From NCBI GenBank assembly GCA_949358305.1, contig OX442314.1, positions 40,060,581 to 40,124,580 on the forward strand: a DNA stretch of 64,000 bases. Direction: 5' to 3'. A model generated the notes under the pieces. It saw only the letters and a list, made by a program, of their open reading frames with translations. It had not been told where the DNA came from and did no database searches. This document shows, one piece after another, positions 1 to 9,627 of this stretch. How positions within the stretch are numbered: the first letter of the stretch is position 1; each line of letters begins with the position of its first letter. The stretch is from Strigamia acuminata. Lineage: Eukaryota; Arthropoda; Chilopoda; Geophilomorpha; Linotaeniidae. A program made the translations under genes and the position numbers.

Positions 1-1709
1 TTCCCTTTTATCGATTCGCGCCTAAATGGCCCACATAAATCGACATGAAGCATTTCCATGGGGCCAGATGCCGTGATGTAATTGGTAGACACAAAAGGAG
101 ATCGCGTCTTCTTTGCCATGATGCACTTGTCGCACAATTTCGGATCCCGGTCCATAGTTAATTCCATGCCTCCTACTAAATTTTTATACACCATCTCTCT
201 TAAAGACTTAAATCCCAGATGTGCCAATCTGCGGTGCCATAAAATCACTGGCAATTTAGTAATTTTAGTTCCAGGTTTGTCTTTACCCCCGGTCAATGAC
301 AATCCAATATTAATCGGGGGGGGGGGGTGGGGACAATTGACTGTTCAACTCTTCTATTCAAACAAAACAATCCAGCAGTTTGAATTGCTTCAAATATTTT
401 GGTGCCAGTCATTGTCGACACAACACACTTATTGTCCGAAAATGACACAACATAACCTTGTTGCACAATTCGTGCAACCGACAATAAATTTGTTTTCAAT
501 GACGGGACATATTTAACATCAGTCAGTCTAATTATTTTCCTCTGGTCATCTAACCATAAAACTAAGAGCACAGTCCCGGTTCCCACTGAGGGCACCTTGC
601 GTCCATCCGCCAACACGACCTGTTTCCCAGGCGATAAGTCTAATTGTTCAAAGCACGATGCGTCATTGGACATGTGGGATGACGCCCCGGAATCCATGTA
701 CCATATCGGGTCCTCCCTAGTGGCTGTTGTGGTCGGGGAGTGAAGTAAACACGTGGTCTGGTGATAAGCGTGCATCGCATAATCAACCACATACTGCAGT
801 TCGTCCGCCTTCGCAGATGTTGAAGGTTGCTGGACAACTGCAACACTTGCGTTCTGCTTTCGGCCTCTAAAATTTCCTCGAGTGCGGGTCTGAGAGCGGG
901 CACGAATCTCAGCAGCAGCCTTGGGGTCAACGAGTTGTCGGCATTCCGCATATCGATGGCCCAAACGCCCACAATTCCAACATTTCGTGGGCTGCCTGCC
1001 GGCCCGGTTGGTCGCTCCGCCACGCCAAGATCCAGGGTTTCCTCGTCCACCGCTTCCATTTGGGCCACGCGCCCATGCTGCACTTTCCAACTTGAAATCG
1101 GTGGGAGCAGGCAACGCCGTACGCCTCATCTCCTCCGCTTGCAATGCGCGTCGAAAAGTTTGCATTTTCAGTGTGCTGCGTCCGACCACGTTGCAACTTG
1201 TTACGACGCCTCTGTAGTCAGATGTCAGCCCCCTCAAGACGTGTGCGCACAGCTCGGCCTCGTCAATCGGTGCCCCGATTGAATTCAGCTCCTCGGCAAC
1301 CGATATCATCCGGTCCAAATATACCGCCACGGTTTCAGTCGGTTTCATGCGAATGTGTGCGAGTTCTACTCGCTTTTGAACTTTTAATTCTGCAACCTCG
1401 CCTTGATTTTCGGTCTTGAGTGCAGTCCAAGCCGACTTTGCCGTATCGTGGTTCAGCACATGGCGTAATTGAGCGGTATCAATAGTTTGCAGAATTATGT
1501 TAAGCGTTTCGACATCTTTTGTCGTCCATTCTTTAACTCGGGTCTTGAATGCATCATCAGTCTCGCCCAGAGTTTTGATCGGCGCATCATCGATTATAAC
1601 TGACCAAGCTTCCCTTGACTTGAGCAGCGTCGCGGTACTCCCACGTCGAATAATTGCGCCCGTTCAGCTTCTCTACGTATGTAATGGCAGATTCGACTTT
1701 GGCCGCCAT
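1..1709 (-). pseudogene. Copia gag-pol, 5' portion, frameshifted
   Basis: Translation starts at the ATG at 1709 (minus) with a typical copia Gag N-terminus (KLNGRNYSTW). A frame break near 1620-1640 separates it from the main reading frame, which carries a UBN2-like Gag core, a CCHC knuckle (CWNCGRLGHRYAEC), the protease motif DSGASSH and the pre-integrase region. A run of 12 G at 316-327 lies at a second frame break. Below it the frame carries CDKC and a stretch like the start of the integrase core (HVDLCGPF), up to the window edge. Gag packages the RNA, protease matures the proteins and integrase inserts the DNA. The poly-G break may be a mutation or a homopolymer sequencing error. Confidence 0.88.
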
Positions 1710-1820
1710 TTTATTCAAAAATTTCTAAATTCGTACCGCTCAACTTGTAAATACTTCATAAATTTCTGCACCGACTTCTGATTTCGATTTTCACAAATGT
1801 TCCTTTCTTTTAGATCATGT

Positions 1821-1835
1821 TGGGCCCATAACCCA
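1821..1835 (-). other. Primer-binding site, initiator tRNA-Met internal (half-tRNA) type
   Basis: The minus strand reads TGGGTTATGGGCCCA immediately after the LTR end. This matches the anticodon-stem region of initiator tRNA-Met, the half-tRNA primer used by Drosophila copia, rather than the tRNA 3' end. Confidence 0.75.
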
Positions 1836-1965
1836 TGTTAGGGAAATTGAGCAGAGCTCCCAAACTGGGAAAGAATCTACACACGTTTACATATTTAGTT
1901 GCAACCAAACAAGAACATCTGATTTAATGTAACAATTATTGTGTAAAGTGAATATATCTCTAACA
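1836..1965 (-). repeat. 5' LTR of the left-edge copia element (130 bp)
   Basis: On the minus strand the LTR begins TGTTAGAGA and ends TCCCTAACA, giving 9 bp imperfect inverted ends with the canonical TG...CA. It directly abuts the primer-binding site. The partner LTR lies outside the window, so its age cannot be judged. Confidence 0.75.
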
Positions 1966-3093
1966 GGCTCAGAAGATTGCCTTGCTTAAAAAGTGGGGCG
2001 CAATGCTAAAATGTTTGGGAACTCCTGATCTACAGTATAGACAGTGAGCGAACCTTTTCCATTGCCAGTAATTTTTGTACTAAAATAAGATCAAGATTGT
2101 CTAATCAATCTTTGAACGCACTTGTATTTTTAAAGTTGGATAGTACTGCTCTAGAGCACCATAAAATTAGTACAAAGTTGTAGATCTAGATTTAGAAGTT
2201 AGCAAGTGAATTACCTTGAAAATGGCCTTCAAGGTCAAATTTGATGACATCATTGGATTGCTCTCACCCAACTTCCTATACGATTGCTTCATCAAAGTTG
2301 GCCTACATGCAATTGCTCAGGAAATATTTGAGGGAAACAGACTTTTAGAACACCCTGTATAAAACACAAAAACCAGAAAAACATTTAAAAACCTTACTAA
2401 AAACCAACGAAAACGGGAAAAACACTTAATAACCAAATAAACCCCCCAATAAACACACAAAACCCAAAAAATAACTGTAAAACCTAAAAAACACGAAAAT
2501 AAAACAGGAAAAACCAAAAAAGAAACACCGAAAAACCAAAGAAACCGAGGGAAAAACGTCTCTACAACGTGTTGTTGCTAAGACGACACGTTGCTAAGAC
2601 GTCACCGCTGGTATAGAGGCTCGGCTGTATTGTGTGCAACAAGCTTGACAATCACCATCTTAAATGCCATCTACAAATGATGTTTTATCAGTCACATGAC
2701 ATTCCTGATTTAGCTTTTGTTCACTAAAGTTCACTGGGTTCCTAGCTAGCAACATGGCAGCTCCAAGTGTGTAAGTGTCTTATGTTTCAAACATTTAGCT
2801 TTATTTCTTTATTTATTTATGCATTGACTGTCCCACCACTGCATTCTGCTGCAAACTGTAGTATTAGTGTAAGATCATTGATTTTCAACAATGAAGTGAT
2901 GAAACCACATAAAATTTTTAACTATTTAGTGTGAAAAACCCCCCACTGGTAGAAGATTAGATTTTCACTATTTCTTAAGCGTGACTGTCAGCACGCCGCA
3001 TACCAGTATTGGGTGTTCCCCTGGTACGAGTAAGTCATTTCAAGACAATATTCTCAACAATTAATTCTACAGTATTTATAATTCTCTACAGCA
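1966..3093. other. Intergenic stretch upstream of the MYND gene
   Basis: No gene seen. Positions about 2340-2540 are A-rich low-complexity sequence (AAAAACC-like units). Positions 2572-2610 hold two copies of GTTGCTAAGACG followed by GACGTCA, a CRE-like core, and could be part of a promoter. A GTAAGT donor at 3030 and two CTACAG acceptors (ending 3072 and 3091) sit just before the MYND ATG, so a small 5'-UTR intron of 43 or 62 bp is possible. Confidence 0.4.
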
Positions 3094-3999
3094 ATGTCTT
3101 CGCCCGACGTTCACGACCACGACATTGAAAACATTGTCCCCACCGTCGATCTCGACATCACATCGAGTGTTTTCTCGCAGCATCGCAGCAACATCCACTT
3201 CCTGAAAACACTATCAATAGCCCACACTTTCACCACGACGCGCCAACTAGAAAACTCGCCACCGGAAGCCATAACAACATTCCTGCAACAAAAATTCCCA
3301 CTCGCATCGGTTGCAATGTCCTACATCAACTTTGCCAGCGTCATCGCCTACCTCAAATGTTTCCCAACACATCCCGACGAATACAAGCTGCCGTCCGCCC
3401 CGTCCGAGGAACCACCAACGTCTCCGGCAGACATTAAAGCGACGACCGGCGATGTTTACGAAGAAAACACGGCAGGACTCACGTTGACGCAGTTGTTGCT
3501 GATGCCCTCTCTGACACCCCGTAGTCGGACACTCGGTTTGTGCGCGCGCGCGGTCAAACAATCGCGTGCGGAGCCGGTCGCGATCGGTTTCAAACAGCTG
3601 AACGGACGGGGGTGGTATTTCGGGTACGAGTTGAAGTGCACCGTGGCCGACGAGCCGTGCTTCGGTTTGTCGGCCGTCGAAATGCTCGTGGAGGACGTGG
3701 ACAATGCGGTGGGATTGGTCACCGTGTTGAACTTGAGTCGTGTGGAGAACAGGGAGGATTTGTTCGGATTCGGGAGTGTGTTTCACGTGAAGAATCCTGT
3801 TTTTGACGGATTTCGGGTTTGTGTCAAGGGGAGAGAGAATTTGAGGTTTGAGGATCGGCTCGACTGGCTGCGGTGTCGTATTTGCGGCCGTGTTGGAGGT
3901 TTTGTGTGTCCCGGATGTAAACAAGTGTGGTATTGTTCCGAGGAATGTCGGGAGTATGATTGGGATCGAAGGAACCATTTTTTGATTTGTAGTAATTAA
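3094..3999 (+). CDS. MYND-type zinc-finger protein, single exon
   Basis: A 301-residue protein. Its C-terminus is a clear MYND finger: C261, C264, C272, C275, C281, C285, H295 and C299 have the family spacing, with the typical YCSEEC and DW...H...C pattern. MYND fingers usually bind proline-rich partner peptides. The first 260 residues contain no domain I recognise: there is no SET domain, so it is not a canonical SMYD methyltransferase. The ATG lies two bases after an acceptor-like CTCTACAG, so the 5' UTR may be spliced, or a short upstream coding exon may exist. Coding GC content is well above that of the flanks. The C-terminus ends two residues after the last finger cysteine. Probably a functional host gene; its biological role is unknown. 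Confidence 0.8.
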   Translation: MSSPDVHDHDIENIVPTVDLDITSSVFSQHRSNIHFLKTLSIAHTFTTTRQLENSPPEAITTFLQQKFPLASVAMSYINFASVIAYLKCFPTHPDEYKLPSAPSEEPPTSPADIKATTGDVYEENTAGLTLTQLLLMPSLTPRSRTLGLCARAVKQSRAEPVAIGFKQLNGRGWYFGYELKCTVADEPCFGLSAVEMLVEDVDNAVGLVTVLNLSRVENREDLFGFGSVFHVKNPVFDGFRVCVKGRENLRFEDRLDWLRCRICGRVGGFVCPGCKQVWYCSEECREYDWDRRNHFLICSN

Positions 4000-4083
4000 A
4001 TTATCCGTCTGTGCGATCTGTTTTGTGTGTGTTGTTCAGTGTTGGTGTGGAAATGTAAGTTACAGCGAGCGAAAATGTTTATT

Positions 4084-4896
4084 AGGGGGTTTCATTAATT
4101 AAACAATTTTGTAATTTTGCAACTTTAGCAATTTTGCACTTTTGGATTTGTCACATGGTATCAGTTCCACCAATCATGTGCATAATTGCAAAAACACAAA
4201 ACAGAAAAAATACACAAAACACAAAATCAAAGGTAGTTTTGCTATTTTGACAAAATGACAGCAGCCAAGCTCAATCCAAGTGGCCATCACAAATTGTGAT
4301 TAACAATTAGGTGCAAAAACAATTATTTAAATAGTCACATGACTTCCTATCCACCATATTGGGTTTTAGTTATACCCAACCAATTTTAAAATGTGATGCA
4401 AAATAACTAGTTCTATTTGTGTGATGGAACAAAATTTTTTTTAATAAGGTGCATTTTAATAAATATAAGTTTCACAGATTGTACCAGAGCCATTAATTGA
4501 GTTTCCTAGCTGTTATACAGTCATGGATGCATCAGCATATTGATGATATACAAGGATACAAGTTGGCCACTTAGATAGAGCTTGGATGCCTCCATTTTGT
4601 TTTGACTTTCACAAGCCTCAAAATCACTTCTCATCAAAATCACAAAAACTACCTTTTAGATGATTTTGGGATTTTGTGTTTTCACTCTCTTGTACTTTAG
4701 TGAATGTGAATGTGATTGGGAGAACAGATATCACATGACAATACTCAAAAATCACAAAGTTGTCCAGATCACACAATTGCAAAATTGACTGGGTTAATTC
4801 AATGTAATCCCATTTTTGGAGGCATCAAAAAATAATGATTTTGTGATTAATGCAAAATCACAAAATTGAAAAATCATTCATATAATGAAACCCCCT
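4084..4896. mobile_element. MITE family 1, copy 1 (813 bp, TSD ATT)
   Basis: The ends are inverted repeats: AGGGGGTTTCATTA at the left and its complement at the right, with weaker pairing for another 15-20 bp. ATT flanks both sides (4081-4083 and 4897-4899), read as a 3 bp target duplication. The interior is non-coding and rich in CACAAAATT-like words. A second copy in the copia A leader (19757-21312) has the same ends and the same ATT flanks. This indicates a non-autonomous DNA transposon; the superfamily is not clear. Confidence 0.8.
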
Positions 4897-5010
4897 ATTG
4901 TTTGTTTCAGAATGGTTTTGGAATTGACTTTTCGAGGAATTGTGATTATGTGGCTGTAGATATGACTGATGGCTCATTGTAGAAATCGGTAGTATTAGTC
5001 ACCAATCTCT
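4571..5010 (+). repeat. 440 bp direct duplication, copy 1
   Basis: This segment (the right half of MITE copy 1 plus 114 bp of flank) recurs at 5593-6032, offset by exactly 1022 bp. I saw no difference between copies by eye. The near-identity points to a recent local tandem duplication. Confidence 0.9.
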
Positions 5011-5019
5011 ACTTTTATT

Positions 5020-5155
5020 TTTTAATTTTTTTTAGCAGTAATTTTAATGTTTGTAATTTTATGTTTGTTAAAAAATTAAAATTAATTAATTAAAGTTTTC
5101 TAAAAACAAACATAAAATTACAAACATTAAAATTACTGCTAAAAAAAAATAAAGT
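5020..5155. repeat. Long AT-rich palindrome (hairpin-forming)
   Basis: Two arms of about 45 bp (about 5028-5073 and 5103-5149) are almost perfect reverse complements around a 30 bp spacer. Each arm holds the word TTTAGCAGTAATTTTAATG or its complement. It lies between the two copies of the 440 bp duplication and next to the tRNA-like relic. It could be a small foldback element. Confidence 0.8.
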
Positions 5156-5165
5156 AAAAAATTTT

Positions 5166-5238
5166 CACACACACCAGGATTTGAACCTGTGTGGAAAGAT
5201 TCCTAGTCCATTGCCTGAACCACTGGACCACCACTACA
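5166..5238 (-). pseudogene. tRNA-Ser-like pseudogene or tRNA-derived SINE head
   Basis: The minus strand contains an A-box-like TGGTCCAGTGG and a B box GGTTCAAATCC at tRNA spacing. The region ATGGACTAGGAATC resembles the anticodon arm of tRNA-Ser, but the anticodon would read AGG, the long variable arm is missing and the acceptor stem pairs poorly. So it is not a working serine tRNA. It may be a pseudogene or the promoter head of a SINE. Confidence 0.6.
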
Positions 5239-5592
5239 AACTATTATTGTCTTCATGAAGACAGTCATGTTGTTGAACAAAGTTCTGATGTCATATGTCA
5301 TGTGATATCAAAAGAGGAAATGACATCATTGAATCTCAAATGATAAAATTGAACTTGGATCTTGGGACTATTTTTTACCTAGCAACTGTTGTTTACAGTA
5401 TTCATACACTAGGCCTGATTGCTCAGATTTGATGTATACACAGACAAAATAGTGCCAACTTTGAGCTCATTGTTTGCATTGTTGGCTGTCTATGGAATAA
5501 AATTATTTTAGGGTCTCATTCAGCATGATATAACAATCCTTCTTGTTTAATATTATAACAATCTGTGATAGCTTATTGGTGCTCTCCCCTTG

Positions 5593-6032
5593 TTAGATAG
5601 AGCTTGGATGCCTCCATTTTGTTTTGACTTTCACAAGCCTCAAAATCACTTCTCATCAAAATCACAAAAACTACCTTTTAGATGATTTTGGGATTTTGTG
5701 TTTTCACTCTCTTGTACTTTAGTGAATGTGAATGTGATTGGGAGAACAGATATCACATGACAATACTCAAAAATCACAAAGTTGTCCAGATCACACAATT
5801 GCAAAATTGACTGGGTTAATTCAATGTAATCCCATTTTTGGAGGCATCAAAAAATAATGATTTTGTGATTAATGCAAAATCACAAAATTGAAAAATCATT
5901 CATATAATGAAACCCCCTATTGTTTGTTTCAGAATGGTTTTGGAATTGACTTTTCGAGGAATTGTGATTATGTGGCTGTAGATATGACTGATGGCTCATT
6001 GTAGAAATCGGTAGTATTAGTCACCAATCTCT
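5593..6032 (+). repeat. 440 bp direct duplication, copy 2
   Basis: Direct repeat of 4571-5010. It carries only the right half of the MITE (the right end at 5918), so the copy arose by DNA duplication rather than transposition. Sequence diverges immediately after 6032. Confidence 0.9.
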
Positions 6033-6124
6033 GGAGGGAGATTAGACATTATAGTGATGTGAGTAGTTGCAAAAATTGAATCAAGGAAAACAACTTTACT
6101 ACAAATGTATTGATTACTTCACTA

Positions 6125-6299
6125 CAGTTTGCGCTGCTTATCTTGATGCCAAATTTTAACTGCGCATGCTTGTTGTACACACAGGAAATATTTTAGCACT
6201 GTGCTGTGCTGCTAAATAACGGTGAGAATTAGGAAATCATTTGCGCAGAATGGGATGTGCAGTTTATGAATTTGGCATCAAGTTACCGACTGTAAACTG
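6125..6299. mobile_element. Small MITE with TA target duplication (175 bp)
   Basis: The ends start CAGTTT and are imperfect inverted repeats over about 45 bp, sharing the block CTTGATGCCAAATT on opposite strands. TA flanks both sides (6123-6124 and 6300-6301). CAGT ends and TA duplications are typical of Tc1/mariner-type elements. It is too short to code for a transposase. Confidence 0.65.
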
Positions 6300-6599
6300 T
6301 AAGTACTACCAAATTAATGGAAGAGAAAAAAGCTCTTGCGAAAAACCATGACACATTGTTGAAAATCCAAATTTTTGTTGATTAATAAATTGCCTAATCC
6401 TTGTTTACTCTAGATGTGTAAGCACAAATTGTGATTACTACGTACCGGTAGTTGCAGAAGTATTTGACTGCAGACACTTTAAAGGGAACAAATGTGTGGC
6501 AACATCACATGTTTCTGTTTGCTACTGCTAGATGCCATCACTTCTCCACATACTAATTGCATTACAAATGATGAAATTATCAAATAAATTAATATGGTA

Positions 6600-6756
6600 C
6601 CGCCTCGTTTAAACGCCCGGGTTCATTAAGACACCAGGCAGTCATCGGTGATTTACGGAATTGGCGCCAGGCCTGAATAAACGCCGGGCTTCAAATTGGC
6701 GCCGGGGTCGTCGGCTCGAAAAAACTATTAAACGTCCGGCCATTTAAACGAGGTGG
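6600..6756. mobile_element. Small GC-rich MITE with TA target duplication (157 bp)
   Basis: The left end CCGCCTCGTTTAAACG and right end CCATTTAAACGAGGTGG are inverted repeats, flanked by TA at 6598-6599 and 6757-6758. The interior is GC-rich (GGCGCC, CCCGGG words) against an AT-rich background. Non-autonomous, probably mariner-like. Confidence 0.7.
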
Positions 6757-7039
6757 TAATGTTTATTTTAAGAATAAAAAATGTGCAATGAAACAAATTA
6801 TACCAAATGACACTAATCACGAATAAACAATAATTAACAAAACTTATGCCATGAATTTCTTGCATATCTTCCCAAATTCTCATCCATGCGTTTTGTTACC
6901 TAAAACAAACAAACAATTACTAGATTTTCAATTAATCAAAATTTCACAACAACAAAAAGTTTAAAAAAAGTAAACATCTGTAATGCATGGTGGAAGCATT
7001 ACATATTACACTTCTAAACCCCTTCTACACTTTTCTGCG

Positions 7040-7255
7040 TAGAAATATATCTGTCCGTCTGTCCCTAAATTAAACACCAAAATAAAATCACACAGATAAG
7101 ATCGATTTTTGCTAATAAAAAGTCAACCATTAATCCGATCGAAAGTTATTAGCACCATCGTTTTCAGCTGCAAAATCTACACAGGAAACTTTGTTTAAAC
7201 ATTCTAATCGGTCCTTTTTTCAAAATATTGGATTTTTTCTTGGTCGAATCTAAAC
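7040..7255 (+). repeat. Interspersed repeat, fragment; related copy at 20164-20911
   Basis: The block containing TTAATCCGATC..AAAGTTAT..ACCATCGTTTTCAGC matches positions about 20485-20630 in the same orientation, at clearly less than full identity. The upstream part contains TCTGTCCGTCTGTCCC. It resembles the non-coding part of a LINE or SINE, but no coding sequence is present. It abuts the copia fragment at about 7255. Confidence 0.5.
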
Positions 7256-7956
7256 AATTTCAGTTGGCTTAGTCGCCACCACAACCGTATTCTGCTGTGC
7301 AGGCAATACGGATACGTTTACACTTTGAATTTCAATTGCACAATTCACTTGATACATCCGATTTGACAATCTTTTCGCAGTTAACATCGGTTTGTCAATT
7401 GTTGATTCAAACATTGTTAATTTTCCATCAGCTATGAATGTTTTCAGACCCGCCTCGTCTGTACGACCGAGCAAAATCAGGTTTTTACGAAATTTCGGCG
7501 CATAATACACGTTCTTAAGCGTTAATTTGCGTCCACCCTTGCCATAATTAGACATTAAAACTATTTCACCAACCCCTTCAATACTGGAACTGCCTTCTCC
7601 TATTTGTACAAGATAATTTTTGATGGGTTCAACTGTGGTGAAACAGTCATAGCTGTATGAAAAGTGGTCCGTCGCGCCTGTATCGATGTACCAGGCCGTG
7701 TCTTCTGTGATGCCAAAGAAATCACAGGAAAATCCATTTGCTGGATGGCATATACCGCTGAGTAGAAGGTCAATGGCTCATCCAAAAATGCCTGATTCGA
7801 ACCACCGCCTGTTCTTCGCGAACGTCCTCCGGCGCGTCCTTGTCGTCGTGCCATTGGGGCAAATGTTCCACGCATTGATGGGTTCTCCTCTTGCTTTCGT
7901 GGCTTTTTACAATCCCTGGCAAAATGGTATTTGCCACCACAATTGTAACATATGTA
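7250..7956 (-). pseudogene. Copia Gag C-terminus, protease and pre-integrase relic
   Basis: From high to low coordinates the minus strand reads a CCHC knuckle, a basic Arg/Gly-rich linker, a protease active-site motif (DTG) and a pre-integrase region, with a frame change near 7700-7720 and a stop at about 7250. It is the downstream half of the split copia Gag-Pol; the rest of pol is absent. Confidence 0.8.
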
Positions 7957-8579
7957 TGTGAGTGTTCGGACGGACGCCACGTGGTCGGGGGAGAGCCACG
8001 GAGGCGCTGGACGCAACACACACGATAAAACAAACCACGAAATACACGGAGACACAATATAGTTTTAGTTATGGCTTTATTAGATGTCTAGGGGTATGAT
8101 TGTAGTGTCCCATAGTGTATTTCCCAAGGCGGCGGTTCCTTCGAACCGCCCCTAATCAGACCGCGTGGCACGGCGGCCATCGGCCGCCATGACACACGAG
8201 GTCGGTAATCGGTTTTGGGCCACGCCGCCGAAGTTACGGTTAACGTCCGGCGGACGTGGCGCAACTGGACGCTCAGGTCCCGGCGGGCGACATCATCGCC
8301 ACGCCGATAGTTTGGGTTATCTCAATAGCCAGTTTTGGAGGCGGTCGCAACACGACCGTTCGCCTTGCTGGTTGATCAACAACTCTCTTGTCCCTACGGG
8401 GACCAACCACTTCCGGAAGGGCGACTTCCGGGGCCCGATCCTGCTTGACCAAAGGCCCGCAGCTCCACCTGGTTGCGGGGGACCGCAACAGGCTGCGCGA
8501 GATACGAGAGGCGCTGGAGCTGCGCCAAGTGCATTGCCGTTGCAGTGCAGCGACCCGTGCGCAGGGGCAGCTGGTCACA
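7957..8579. repeat. Solo LTR, copy 1 (623 bp, TSD TGTA)
   Basis: The sequence starts TGTGAG and ends GGTCACA (inverted TGTGA/TCACA ends) and is flanked by TGTA on both sides (7953-7956 and 8580-8583). A related 630 bp copy lies at 58086-58715. AATAAA occurs on the minus strand (CTAATAAAGCC near 8085), which suggests minus orientation. No internal region of this family is in the window, so the family is unassigned; a 4 bp target duplication fits gypsy-type elements. Confidence 0.85.
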
Positions 8580-8583
8580 TGTA

Positions 8584-8940
8584 GTCACTCTGATTTGAGG
8601 GAGTTGCACGTAGTTTTTGCCACCGTCCACGTGAGAAAAATGCCCCTGAATTATCTCCAGATTCTGCTGTTGGCACGCCAAATTCCTCGTGTTGTTCATT
8701 CAATCGGTTGTATTCCCTGCGAAGTCGTTCTTTGACTTTAGCCTGAGTGAATTCTGGATCTGGCCAGTGATACATGATTTGTTTAACTCCCTCATATATC
8801 GGAGGAAGAAAATCCATGTACTGGAACGCAATGTCCTCTCCAGTCATGGTCACGTTCACATTTCTCAAGTCAATCGTCTTCCGATCCACTCGTGAAGTAA
8901 AAACAATCATCTGTTCATTTTCCTGTAACTTCATTTGCAC
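8584..8940 (-). pseudogene. Copia Gag core relic
   Basis: The minus strand carries about 118 residues of a copia Gag (UBN2-like core with LPPIYEGVKQIM and a Lys/Arg-rich tail), ending where the solo LTR cuts it. Its N-terminus is missing beyond about 8940, where unrelated GGCGGT-rich sequence begins. Confidence 0.75.
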
Positions 8941-8969
8941 GCCTGAGTTGCCCTTTTCTCGCTCTAGTG

Positions 8970-9078
8970 GTCGGCTGATAGGCGGCTTTGGCGGGTTTGG
9001 CGGTCATGATTTGGCGGTAATGGGTTTGGCGGTATTAATTTGGCGGTTTTGGCTTGGCGGTAAAAGTTTTGGCGGTGG
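8970..9078 (+). repeat. Degenerate TTGGCGGT repeats
   Basis: About eight copies of TTGGCGGT or TTGGCGGG occur at irregular 6-18 base spacing, in one orientation. The array begins where the copia Gag relic ends. It is a short degenerate minisatellite without coding evidence. Confidence 0.7.
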
Positions 9079-9627
9079 TGTCGTGCTACGTTTCATACCA
9101 ACTTCTTGTAGGTGCTATAAAATATTTCAAACATTAATGTTTTATCCTGCAAATGATAATGACCACATGGTGAAAATACCTTATATTATGAAGATATTAG
9201 TCATTTTTAGATTGCACGCTTTACAAAAAAAATTAGATTTAATACTTTGCAGCAAGATGTGCGAAGATCCAAGCTAGGAAGGCAGCATCGCAGCAGAGCC
9301 CAGTTCGAACTGGCTACCGGTAGCTGCGCACACAAAAAACTGAAAGAACAATTCAAACCACTGTGTTCAAAAGAACACACTAAAATGGTGAATTTATTCT
9401 TAACGAGAACTAAGCAAAACTACATAGATAAAAAGAACGAAGACATCTTAGGACTAACATCCAACAGTCGCGACAACAACAAACAATCTGGACGACCGAT
9501 TTCAGTTAAAAGATAACAGCTAACAAGTAAGTTATGAAAAAACGAATTGGTTCTGTGTTGATAAATTAAAGCATTACAGCTAGCAAAAAATACATAGTCG
9601 TAACAGAAATAATTACAAACAGCCCAA
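9079..9627 (+). other. Unassigned stretch with one short ORF (9247-9516)
   Basis: No recognisable gene. An 89-residue plus-strand ORF at 9247-9516 is Lys/Arg/Asn-rich and matches no family I know. It is probably chance or a decayed element. Confidence 0.3.

Larger units (their letters stand above)
1..1965 (-). mobile_element. Ty1/copia retrotransposon, 5' part, truncated by window edge
   Basis: The minus strand reads LTR (1836-1965), a copia-type primer-binding site (1821-1835), Gag, CCHC knuckle, protease and the start of integrase, which runs off the left edge. The order Gag-PR-IN is the Ty1/copia order. The body has at least two frame breaks, so this copy is dead. It is a different family from the two copia elements in the nest: its LTR is far shorter and its primer site is of another type. 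Confidence 0.9.
7250..8940 (-). mobile_element. Ty1/copia fragment split by a solo LTR
   Basis: The minus strand holds a late-Gag segment (8584-8940), then, after a 623 bp inserted LTR, a CCHC knuckle (CYNCGGKYHFARDC), a protease DTGATDHF motif (about 7640-7690) and the pre-integrase region LKNVYYAPKF..NL. Both ends are truncated: there is no LTR, Gag start, RT or RNase H. The reading frame changes near 7700-7720. The Gag and CCHC pieces join once the inserted LTR and one copy of its 4 bp target duplication are set aside. Confidence 0.85.

Noticed and set aside
316-327. Poly-G run as a programmed frameshift site
   Set aside because: A 12-G homopolymer is more likely a mutation or sequencing error, and the element has another frame break upstream in gag.
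2317-2517. Hydrophobic minus-strand ORF (Phe/Val-rich)
   Set aside because: Translation of A-rich low-complexity sequence; looks like a membrane protein by composition only.
3247-3978. Long antisense ORF opposite the MYND gene
   Set aside because: Shadow of the GC-rich coding strand; the MYND finger on the plus strand is unmistakable.
8165-8735. Several ORFs in the solo LTR
   Set aside because: The region is bounded by LTR ends and target duplications; ORFs in both strands are chance in GC-rich sequence.
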